DNA of 64,000 bases from Ligustrum vulgare (Eukaryota > Streptophyta > Magnoliopsida > Lamiales > Oleaceae). Each line of letters opens with the position of its first letter. The first letter of the stretch is position 1. Positions 47,927-56,539 of this stretch are shown here, one piece after another. The DNA is taken from contig OY743183.1 of assembly GCA_963555705.1 (NCBI GenBank), positions 44,505,466 to 44,569,465 of the forward strand, written 5' to 3'. The position numbers were made by a program, and so were the translations under genes. The notes beneath the pieces were generated by a model. That model had not been told where the DNA came from. It made no database searches and saw only the letters and a list, made by a program, of their open reading frames with translations.

Positions 47927-49480
47927 GGGGATTGAGTTAAGATTTGCAGATATTGTGGTAGCAGATGAATTAACTGTATAGAGAAGAAGATGAAAATAGC
48001 TTACATTAGTACTTTATTATGCAAATAATAATTTCAAATAATGGTAAGACCCATCATAAGATACCCAGCACAACATCAATATTTAGTCTTTGGATAGAAA
48101 TATTAACTTGTAAGAGGTACCTCGATGTAGTAATCAAACACTGACAATAAGACATGTCAACCAATAAACCTTTCTTTGGACCGATTTATTGATCACACGT
48201 TAAACCAAATAATCGTCACGTGTTTATCACCACAGGTGCATGTGAAATTCCAGCCAAACATTGACCTTCCTTTGGGTCGATCAATATCCGCATGAACAAC
48301 ACACACACGAAACCTTCTAATATTCTAAGTTAATTAATTTCCACAAGAGAGGTTGCTTTGGCAACATGTTGCTTCAATTAATTCACTTCGAAATATTATA
48401 TTTCTCAAGAGAGTCCGTCATACCAAAATTTGAACTTGAATTGATTGTTTTGCATATATTAAGGCTTTAGGATTTGAATTATGAAATTCAATACTTTAGG
48501 ATTAAGTAATCATTAAGTTGGATGGTTAAATTGCAATTTAATTAAACTTGATTGGCCAATTATGAAATATTTTTAAACTTGAAGGACTAAATTGCAATTT
48601 TTCCAAACTTTAGCGGCCAATTAATTAAAATCATAAACTTTAGGGACTGAATCGTAAAATTCAGAATTCTTAAAACCTAACTTAAATGATTTCTTAACTG
48701 CAGGGACTGGTTTTGCAAATTTAGAAGTCTGAAGGGCTTACTTAAAATATTTTAAAAACTTAGGGTTTAAGATAATGTTTAAAACAAACCATGAGGACCT
48801 AATGTGAAATTAAAGGCAAATTTCGTGAATTGCAGCCAGGCCCTTCAGCACTTCAAATTTACACTTAAGGCCCCTGCGCAAAATCGCGACAGCTAGGGTT
48901 TAAACCTTAACTGCCGCCGCTCCTCAGCCCCCAAACGCGTCGCCATTGCTGGCGACGCCCTTCGCCTGCACCGGCGCTGCAGCGCCATCTAGCCAGAACG
49001 CAGCGTCGCGCCCACGACGCCGCTGAAATCCGCCGCGACGCAGCGCCGCTGCAACCCTTTCTCCGACCTCCATTCTTAACCGGATCCACACACCAATCTC
49101 AACCACAAATATCACAATCCATACAAAATCCATAACCATACACAACAATTCGAAATAAACAGGACCACAGGTTGCGAAAATTGAAATCCAAATTCGAAAA
49201 AAAAAACTTATATATTATACAAATCAGATTCAAAACCCAATTTGGAAATCAAGATTTCAAAATCAACATATATCCATGCTCAAATACTGAATTTACAGAT
49301 ACAAATATGAAGAAGGCGGTGAATTTCAAACCCAATTTCTCAATTATTCGAAAAACAGAGCCTTGGTTTCGCATGTATGCATATTTATCAATTTTTAAGC
49401 CTTATGCGTATATCATACGCACAAATTAAGGTTTCAAAAATATTCGTTCGAAATTAATCTGATAATTCAACACGATGTTG
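47927..49480 (-). other. 5' leader of the young copia element
   Basis: Non-coding AT-rich sequence, plus a GC-rich island at 48900-49080 that sits about 400 bp inside the PBS. The island is open on the minus strand for 60-74 codons (Arg/Ala-rich, no recognisable domain). Confidence 0.55.
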
Positions 49481-49492
49481 GCTCTGATACCA
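49481..49492 (-). other. Copia primer-binding site
   Basis: Plus strand GCTCTGATACCA is the exact complement of the tRNA-Met PBS, 2 bp from the LTR at 49495. Confidence 0.94.
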
Positions 49493-49494
49493 CT

Positions 49495-49946
49495 TGTTAA
49501 ATTAAATTTGATATAGATGAATGTTCATCTAAAATCCACGAACATCATGCTATAATTATCAAGATCCAAACTGAAGCGGAAGCGTACCTGAATTCATTGT
49601 TGTGTTTGATCGAACGGGGTTATGGTCTTCCAACTGATTCGTGGTTTTCTCCTTATGTTTCTTCTCTGTTGACGGGGATGCAGAGAATTATGAAAAGCCA
49701 CGCTCAATTAGGGACCATGACCTGTATAAATAGTTGTAGGGCAACTATCATGTTTCAATGTTATTAAATTGGCCCCTCATCAATTTAAAACATTGAATCC
49801 GTCTCTACACTTTAATCTCACGACACTTAATATCCATTAGTCCCGAATAATCTTTAGTGGATCACTTTATTGACTAAATCCTTAAGATAGCACCACACAT
49901 TTTATTTTATACATGTTTGGCCCCACATTATTGAATTTATCCAACA
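49495..49946 (-). repeat. Copia 5' LTR (452 bp)
   Basis: Starts TGTTAAATT, ends CCAACA, then the TSD TCCCA. Same length as its partner at 43042-43493. Confidence 0.95.
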
Positions 49947-50304
49947 TCCCAATCTCACAACCAAAACAAGCCGATCTTTACCGCCAATTCCGACTGCCAA
50001 CAAACCGCCATCTCCAAAATTGTGGCTTCCCAACAAATATTTCCACCCAAAATGAAACCCAAAACAAGAAATAAGTTATCCCATTACCTTACCTCAACCA
50101 CCGGCACGTTCGACTAGAGTTTTCGCCGAAAATTGCCCAAAGTCGAGCCTCGATCAATCTGGTTTCTTACACCCAACAATACCCAAAATAATTCCTCTTC
50201 GCAGACACACCGCTTCCACTGGACGGCGTCACTACCACTGGTAGTGTGCCGGCGTAAAGACACCGGAAGCCATGGGTGGGGATGGTCCAGTGGCGCCCAT
50301 CCCA

Positions 50305-50307
<3 letters not shown>

Positions 50308-50347
<40 letters not shown>
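50308..50347. repeat. (TC)n microsatellite in the diverged gypsy LTR
   Basis: TC repeats in the same LTR position where LTR A has AG and LTR B has AT plus AG. Confidence 0.95.
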
Positions 50348-50351
<4 letters not shown>

Positions 50352-50496
50352 GTTACCAAAATAAGAGAGGAAATGATGTTGTTTTATAAAAATTGATTTT
50401 GAGAAATTACCCTTTGGTCCCCCAATTTTATAAAGTATTTAGTTAGGTCCCTCAAGTTTTAAAATCATTTAATTCAATCCTAAAATATTTAACTAG

Positions 50497-51321
50497 CTGT
50501 ATCACCTGCAATACACGAGATTTATATTCATGAAATGAAATTTATGAAAATATGTTGATTATACTATCATACTAAAAAAAATAGTACAAATAACATTTTA
50601 GTACAAAATATTATCGAATTTGAAATTTTTAAAAAAAATTAATCAAAATAGAAAAAGAAACAATACTCCAATCTCATAATATGCATGTTGAACATACTTA
50701 TTTATTGACATGAGGAAATAAAACTTCAATGTTTTTATTTATTTATTTTTAAAATATATTAATCCAATTTTTTTTTTTTTCATTTGTAACGTAACACATT
50801 TTATATAGAATATATTTATTTTAACTCTTTCTGGAATATATATTTTTTCACAAAATTAACATTTTCCTTATTGAGAAAAATATAGCCGTCGAACGAAGAG
50901 TAAATTTATTAAAAATATTTAATAATTAAAATACATTTTAGAAAAATATAATTTATAATATTAAGGATAATAAATGATTTTAATTTTAGTAACAAAAACA
51001 TAATTTTAATATTGATAATTGCACGTAGCATTTTAACTTTTTTTTTTCTAATTTTCATTCAAAAACACCAATCACATAATAATAAATAGGACAAATAATT
51101 CAAAATAATATTAAAATAAGACTAACAAACAAAAAAAATACCTAATTAAATAATAATATTAATAAGTATAAAATTAACATCAAATAGAGACATATATGCT
51201 AAACTACTTTAAAAAGGAGGCTTTAATTGTCGTCATCATCATCATACATCCACAAATCAACCATCTCATCAGATAATCTAAATAATCAATTATGAGTGTT
51301 AAAAAAATGAAAATCCGTACC
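50497..51321. other. AT-rich flank left of the LOG element; nothing firm recognised
   Basis: No ORF with features. On the minus strand the stretch ending at 50493 reads CTCGTGTATTGCAGGTGATACAGCTAG, shown here only as its key parts CGTGTATTGCAGG and CAGCTAG. This resembles a decayed Helitron 3' end, but no 5' partner was found. Confidence 0.3.
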
Positions 51322-51849
51322 GTAGTTGTGACGACCCGAATTCTCGACCATTCGAGTGCCACTAAAAGTGACTCATATCATATTATCGAGACTTAAATAG
51401 TAATGTAAAATTATTCAAAAGAATAAATTAGAATCCCATAATTTTATTTGTGAATAAAAATAGAACATAATCTTCTTACATAAAGTTCAACATAATTATC
51501 TCATCAATCTTAACCACTTTTGCCACTTCCATGTTGACCGCCTCGAACCTTCAATTATCTGAAAATGGTAAATATCGTGGAGTGAGATTTATAAAATCCC
51601 AGTAAGTATACCAAGCATAAATTTTCTTTTGAAAGCATATGGATCATTTTCATCATAACATAGGATAGGATCGAAATACTCATAAACATAGGGAGACACA
51701 AGAATTTTACCGAACTTAAATGGCAAGAATTCTTATGTGTAGCGCTACTAAACTCCGGTACCCTTAGCATAATCATAAACATATCATATGGGACCCATAG
51801 CAATCTTGTGAGATTTATTTCATAGCAATGATCCAAACATTTTCGTTAA

Positions 51850-52315
51850 AAACATAAGGTATTTTACTTTTCATAAAAACATACTTACTTTTCTTAAAAA
51901 CATAAGGTGTATTTACCTTTCATAAAAACATACTTACTTTTCATAAAAATATAAGGTATATTTACATTTCATAAAAACATACTTACTTTACATAAAAACA
52001 TAAGATATATTTACATTTCATAAAAACATACTTACTTTACATAAAAACATAAGATATACTTACATTTCATAAAAACATATTTACTTTACATAAAAACATA
52101 AGATATACTTACATTTCATAAAAACATACTTACTTTACATAAAAACATAAGATATACTTACATTTCATAAAAACATACTTACTTTACATAAAAACATAAG
52201 ATATACTTACATTTCATAAAAACATACTTACTTTACATAAAAACATAAGATATACTTACATTTCATAAAAACATACTTACTTTACATAAAAACATAAGAT
52301 ATACTTACCTTTTAA
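51850..52315. repeat. 49-bp tandem array in the LTR
   Basis: About ten copies of a 49-bp unit containing CATAAAAACATACTTACTTT and CATAAGATATACTTACATTT. The three leftmost copies are diverged and the rest nearly identical. The same array recurs at 58582-59047. Confidence 0.93.
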
Positions 52316-52544
52316 AAGATTAAAATGAAGTGTAGTAGTAAACGAACCAAAACTTTCTTGACCACCTTGAATTTCTCTTACTTGTGGATTTTGTCAAGAT
52401 TGGAAATAAGTGTATATGTGTAGAGTTGTGTGTAAAAGAGATGGGTTTAAATAGATGTATAAAGTTGGCATATTGTAAACATAATCATTCAATTCTATTA
52501 ATTTTAACACATCCTTTTCTTAAAGTAAAGCACCATTCATATAC

Positions 52545-53385
52545 TTTTCCATATTTATACAAATAATATGCTCTTCATGATTATATATAATGGAGTCTAT
52601 CAATCATTCATATATTTTTCCATATTTATACAAATATTATGCTCTTCATGATTATATATAATGGAGTATATAAATCATTCATATACTTTTCCATTTTTTA
52701 TACAAATATTATGCTCTTCATGATTACATATAATGGAGTCTTATCAATCATTCATATACTTTTCCATATTTATACAAATATTATGCTCTTCATGATTATA
52801 TATAATGGAGTATATAAATCATTCATATACTTTTCCATATTTATACAAATATTATGCTCTTCATGATTATATATAATGGAGTATATAAATCATTCATATA
52901 CTTTTCCATATTTATACAAATATTATGCTCTTCATGATTATATATAATGGAGTATATAAATCATTCATATACTTTTCCATTTTTTATACAAATATTATGC
53001 TCTTCATGATTACATATAATGGAGTCTTATCAATCATTCATATACTTTTCCATATTTATACAAATATTATGCTCTTCATGATTATATATAATGGAGTATA
53101 TAAATCATTCATATACTTTTCCATATTTATACAAATATTATGCTCTTCATGATTATATATAATGGAGTATATAAATCATTCATATACTTTTCCATATTTA
53201 TACAAATATTATGCTCTTCATGATTATATATAATGGAGTATATAAATCATTCATATACTTTTCCATTTTTTTATACAAATATTATGCTCTTCATGATTAT
53301 ATATAATGGAGTATATAAATCATTCATATACTTTTCCATATTTATACAAATATTATGCTCTTCATGATTATATATAATGGAACCT
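52545..53385. repeat. 71-bp tandem array with a 286-bp higher-order period in the LTR
   Basis: About twelve copies of a roughly 71-bp unit (ATGCTCTTCATGATTATATA, ATGGAGTATATAAATCATTC, ATACTTTTCCATATTTATAC). Variant units (a TTTTTT insertion, and GATTACATATAATGGAGTCT) recur every fourth unit, so 52639-52924 and 52925-53210 are near-identical 286-bp blocks. Open frames of 75 codons here are repeat artefacts. The array recurs at 59277-60117. Confidence 0.93.
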
Positions 53386-53681
53386 CTCATGCTTGCATAT
53401 ATTTTCTTAATTTAAATAATAAAAGTAATTTTTGTATAAATAAATATTGGGATAACATTGAATTAAGTATTTGGACTTAATATACTTTAAATCAAGAGAA
53501 TGGAGATATTTTTAGAAATTCGGAATTTAATTTAAAATCGAACGATCTCGATTATTTCTTGACTTGGCTATACGAATACGTCGCTGCGTTAACTTAATAA
53601 AAATGGGTGAAATAGTAGCGACACGATTTTCTATTAAAATAATTATTAATCGCGTAAAAATTCTTGGTTGCTACAAACTTA

Positions 53682-53690
53682 CCCCCTTAA
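53682..53690 (-). other. Polypurine tract of the LOG element
   Basis: The minus strand reads TTAAGGGGG, then TAAGTT, then the LTR start TGTAGCAACC at 53675. CGAGGACGAAATTATT lies just upstream. Confidence 0.88.
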
Positions 53691-54601
53691 AATAATTTCG
53701 TCCTCGAAATTAAACTTACTTGATCTTATGATTTCTGAACACTTAATCAGAATCTCTTCTCTTCTTCTCTTAGGTAGTATCATTGCTACTATATTTAACC
53801 CACTGGACTTTGACTAAATGCATATCTTTGTTTTTCTTAAAAACATGGACTTTTCTATCAATAATAGACATATGTGTCTACTCATAAATTCTGACTCAAA
53901 AGGAAAATTCCCAATCGTATGTGATATTTCATCATGTCTTGTAGTACTCATGTAACCTGTCACTTATCATCGTATCATGTGACCTCAAATATTCGTATTA
54001 ATATCTCTAAAATTTCAATAAATCTTTACTAACATATCATACCATAATAATTAGTCATTTCTTCTTATCACCAAATATCCCAAAGTAAATAAAATGGTTA
54101 CCTGAATATTCCGTATGTAATATATCCAAACATATTATTCATCAATCAACATAATATCATCAGCTTATCTTTTCCCATATTTGTAACCAAAACGTTCTGC
54201 AAAATTCAAATAAATAATTAGCTCCCAAATAACTAAAATTCTTCACTTAATTGTCACAACATTTCCCGCAAGGTATTTCTTTCACTTGTACATACTTATG
54301 AATTCTGATTCGATACGGTCCTTATTTCACTTTCACGTATTCCCGTATCATCACACCATACCTTAATTACTTATTATTATACCTAAAATATCAGTACCAA
54401 ATCCAAGAAAATATTCTGTATCTCAAAATCTTATCATCAAATCTTCCTTTATCGATAAAATTAAACAGCGCATTAATTCTTGTCTCTTCTTTTCATTATT
54501 CTATTCCGCGCTTTCTTGCTGGAATCAATATCAGATGGATCCACTTAGTTCCTTTATACCTTTAAATAGATCATGTTGGGAAGAGGTTAGATCCATCAAA
54601 A
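53691..54601. other. Internal AT-rich stretch of the LOG element, no gene seen
   Basis: Nothing coding on either strand except a short plus frame from ATG 54536 (MDPLSSFIPLNRSCWEE, about 40 codons) that overlaps the start of the next ORF. It may be a small upstream ORF or chance. Confidence 0.4.
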
Positions 54602-55153
54602 ATGGATATCATCCTTTCAAACATTCGCAAGTATTATTCCAATCTTCCTATGAATGATCTGAGAAAAATTTATCGAATTAGGCTCGAAAGGTTGAGGTTG
54701 CTGATGGCTCATGGTATTCCAGAAGATGTTCGCTGGTTGATCGAAGCAAAAGTTCGATTATCTGGTGAATTACCTATGACATTTCCACAGCACATGCCTG
54801 GTTTAGGCAAAAGCACCTTCGCAAAGAAACGAAGAGCAAAAAGGCTGAATGGTTGCTACAAATGTGCTCGTTGGAACTGTGATACTCGTTGCAAAACAGT
54901 AGGATATTCTTCTACTAATCGGGATGATAAAATCAAATTCATAAAGGGTGGACTGAGTAAGGAGTCTTTGGATGATATTCGACTGACTCTTGAGACGCAC
55001 CCAAGTGGTTATGTGCAACGTGAACTTCTCTCCTTATACGCTCAGTTTAACGAAGACAAAAATCGTTATAGTCTCAAAAATATAACTGCAAAAGATCCTG
55101 TTTGCCAGTCTGTTTTACAAAATGAGGCTTCTGGCAGTTCAACAATGATATAA
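54602..55153 (+). CDS. Unidentified basic, cysteine-containing protein, 183 aa
   Basis: I do not recognise the family with confidence. The ORF is intact from ATG to TAA, antisense to the host retroelement and 297 bp upstream of the LOG ORF. Residues 1-60 look helical and charged (DLRKIYRIRLERLRLL). Residues 75-81 are strongly basic (KKRRAKR), followed at once by four cysteines at 85, 88, 93 and 97 (CYKCARWNCDTRC), a likely metal-binding, nucleic-acid-binding module. The C-terminal part is Asp/Glu/Ser-rich. A basic patch directly before a CxxC cluster also occurs in small cysteine-rich nucleic-acid-binding proteins of some plant flexiviruses, but this protein is longer and the likeness is only in layout. 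It could equally be a captured host fragment or an element-specific protein. Confidence 0.55.
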   Translation: MDIILSNIRKYYSNLPMNDLRKIYRIRLERLRLLMAHGIPEDVRWLIEAKVRLSGELPMTFPQHMPGLGKSTFAKKRRAKRLNGCYKCARWNCDTRCKTVGYSSTNRDDKIKFIKGGLSKESLDDIRLTLETHPSGYVQRELLSLYAQFNEDKNRYSLKNITAKDPVCQSVLQNEASGSSTMI

Positions 55154-55258
55154 GGTAAATCTCTTGATACACATTTAAAATATTTTGCTGTTTTCTTTCA
55201 CGCGTTTTGGAAATAAAATATATTTTCCTTTCTCGAGTTTTGATAAAGCTGGAAATAA

Positions 55259-55274
55259 ATCACCGAAAGGTGAT
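55259..55274 (+). other. Small hairpin with GAAA tetraloop
   Basis: ATCACC, GAAA, GGTGAT: a perfect 6-bp stem closed by a GNRA-type tetraloop, between the two ORFs and about 180 bp upstream of the LOG start. Function unknown. Confidence 0.5.
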
Positions 55275-55368
55275 ATCTTTGGTAAAACAGTCAAAAGTTG
55301 GCCGATTTTGACAAAAGTAAATCTTTACTTTTTCATAATCAATCAAAAACAGTAAATTTTTTCGGCTT

Positions 55369-55377
55369 TTAAATAGC
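55369..55377 (+). promoter_or_regulatory. Possible TATA box for the LOG ORF
   Basis: TTTAAATAG lies 74 bp upstream of the LOG ATG and is followed by a C/T-rich, ATG-free leader (CATCTTCTTCG...TTTTCTCTTC). Inferred from position and composition only. Confidence 0.4.
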
Positions 55378-55450
55378 CAAACATATTTCATAGTTCAGGC
55401 ATCCCAAAATCACATCTTCTTCGTAAGTTTTCTCTTCTATACTATCAAAG

Positions 55451-56104
55451 ATGGAAGCACCAAAACTTCGACAGATCAAAACTATTTGTGTATTTTGTGG
55501 ATCAAAAGTGGGGAAAGGCTTCAGTTATCTAGAAGCGGCCGTAGATCTTGGAAAGAAACTGGGGGAAAAAGGTATCACTCTTGTGTATGGGGGTGGTAGC
55601 AGTGGTCTAATGGGTTGTGTTTCCCAATCTGCTCTTGCAGAGAAATCAAAAGTAATCGGTGTCATACCTGTCCCTTTGGTAGATGTTGCAGGCAAAACAC
55701 GAGGGCATGAAGTTCAAACATTATCCATCCATGAACGCATAACTTGTATGCTATATGGTTCTGATGCCTTTATAGCCCTGCCCGGAGGTTTTGGTACCTT
55801 AGAAGAAATCTTTAACATTACCTCGTGGGCTCAACTAGATCTCCATACTAAGCCTATTGGGCTTTTGAATGTTAACAATTTCTTTGATGGCTTGTTAACC
55901 TTTCTTGATTATGTTGTGGAACAGGGATTCATCTCTCCATTTTCCAGAAGGCTTCTTATTTCTGCTCCTACTATTGATGAACTACTGGATAAGCTGCAGT
56001 CATATATCTCAATACAAGATCCAGCAGGGGTTAAGATAGATTGGTCGCAAGGAAGGGGAATCAAGCGAAAATGGAGTCCGGTTAATGTAAACTTAACTTT
56101 ATGA
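55451..56104 (+). CDS. LOG: LOG: cytokinin riboside 5'-monophosphate phosphoribohydrolase, intronless retroelement-borne copy (217 aa)
   Basis: LOG enzymes cleave cytokinin nucleotides to free-base cytokinin plus ribose 5-phosphate, the direct activation step, in the cytosol or nucleus. The protein has the Rossmann-like lysine-decarboxylase-like fold signature: KTICVFCGSKVGKG (10-22), ITLVYGGGSSGLMG (42-55), VIGVIP (68-73), SDAFIALPGGFGTLEE (104-119) with the PGGxGTxxE motif complete, and ITSWAQLDLHTKPIGLLN (123-140). Length is normal for the family. The conserved Arg before the core is kept (R96 in IHERITCM), but the usual RKAEM-like segment reads RITCM, so the Lys and Glu are replaced, which might affect activity. 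The C-terminus (GIKRKWSPVNVNLTL) is not family-typical. Plant LOG genes have several introns; this has none, suggesting capture through cDNA. It lies antisense to its retroelement. Confidence 0.95.
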   Translation: MEAPKLRQIKTICVFCGSKVGKGFSYLEAAVDLGKKLGEKGITLVYGGGSSGLMGCVSQSALAEKSKVIGVIPVPLVDVAGKTRGHEVQTLSIHERITCMLYGSDAFIALPGGFGTLEEIFNITSWAQLDLHTKPIGLLNVNNFFDGLLTFLDYVVEQGFISPFSRRLLISAPTIDELLDKLQSYISIQDPAGVKIDWSQGRGIKRKWSPVNVNLTL

Positions 56105-56118
56105 ATCTTAGAATAGGT

Positions 56119-56327
56119 GGGGGTAGAGTACGGAGTATTCTTACTCTCGAGACACCCCTCTAATTTCCTAGGATTTTCCTTAATGTTTAAATCTTGTGTG
56201 TACCTCAAAGGTTCCAGGTGGTAGATTACGGAGTATTCTTACTCTCGAAACACACCTTTTTGAAGGTTTCTTTATTTCCTCAAAAGGTCAGAGGTGGTAG
56301 GATACGGCTACTCCGGAAACACATCTC
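56119..56327 (+). repeat. Three tandem stem-loops downstream of LOG
   Basis: Copies are at 56119-56159, 56216-56257 and 56291-56327. The outer stem pairs differ but pair in each copy: GGGGT with ACCCC, AGGTG with CACCT, GAGGTG with CATCTC. The inner stems are GAGTA/TACTC with loop TTCT plus flanking CG/CG in copies 1 and 2, and CGG/CCG with loop CTACT in copy 3. Compensatory change in both stems suggests selected RNA structure. They begin 15 bp after the LOG stop, so would lie in its 3' UTR. Confidence 0.65.
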
Positions 56328-56424
56328 TCAATTTGAGGAATTTCCCATGTTGCTTTCTTTTGCTTTTGCGTGTTTTCATGTATTTCCTTTCTAGGGTGAC
56401 TCTTGTGTGTTCTCCTTATGAGAA

Positions 56425-56433
56425 AATAATAAT
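56425..56433 (+). terminator. Possible polyadenylation signal for LOG
   Basis: AATAATAAT, a near-upstream-element-like run 320 bp after the LOG stop, followed by T-rich sequence. Weak evidence from position only. Confidence 0.25.
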
Positions 56434-56539
56434 ATCTCTGTTATCATCTACTAAATCTCGTTTGTGATGTAAATGAACTTGTATGTCTAACTTCAATTCT
56501 CTTAGTGATTGCATACCATACTATGCTCTTAACTCCAAA

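Larger units (their letters stand above)
43042..49946 (-). mobile_element. Young Ty1/copia LTR retrotransposon (6905 bp), nearly intact
   Basis: The 452-bp LTRs (43042-43493 and 49495-49946) begin TGTTAAATT and end CCAACA. A perfect 5-bp TSD TCCCA lies at 43037-43041 and 49947-49951. By direct comparison I count three differences between the LTRs. PBS is at 49481-49492 and polypurine tract at 43494-43504. The gag-pol frame is disrupted only by one nonsense codon and one single-base frameshift that I could find. Confidence 0.96.
42418..50496 (+). repeat. Diverged Ty3/gypsy LTR, split by a copia insertion
   Basis: It starts TGTAGCTACCGAG after the purine-rich run GCAAGAAGAG. Its order of landmarks matches LTRs A and B: a TACGACT block, CTAGTCATTTT, CCACCACC-rich text, GTGCCGGCGTAA, then a dinucleotide tract (TC here, 50308-50347), then AATCATTTAATTCAATCC. 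It is heavily diverged. The element at 43042-49946 separates its halves 42418-43041 and 49947-50496. It seems truncated at ACTAG near 50496. Confidence 0.65.
51327..53675 (-). repeat. LTR (left, 3' in element sense), 2349 bp
   Basis: Collinear with 58059-60407 at a constant offset of 6732 bp. No difference was seen in the stretches I compared (the first 270 and last 290 bp, and the long frames inside). In element sense it starts TGTAGCAACCAAG and ends GGGTCGTCACA. More than half of it is two tandem arrays. Confidence 0.96.

Noticed and set aside
50480..50530. Possible Helitron 3' end on the minus strand (hairpin-like CGTGTATTGCAGG then CAGCTAG before T)
   Set aside because: The hairpin is imperfect, no 5' TC end or Rep/helicase was found, and the CTAG also fits the local LTR sequence.
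51850..52315. Regular 49-bp repeats that at first glance resemble a CRISPR array
   Set aside because: There are no unique spacers; the whole unit is repeated, the DNA is plant nuclear, and the array lies inside an LTR.
52639..53152. Two identical 75-codon open frames (and their copies at 59371-59884)
   Set aside because: They arise from the 71/286-bp tandem repeat and have no start context or protein features.
51327..53675. Retrozyme idea: hammerhead ribozyme in the long LTRs of a non-autonomous element
   Set aside because: I found no CTGATGA core paired with a GAAA box in hammerhead spacing, and the LTRs are far longer than in retrozymes.
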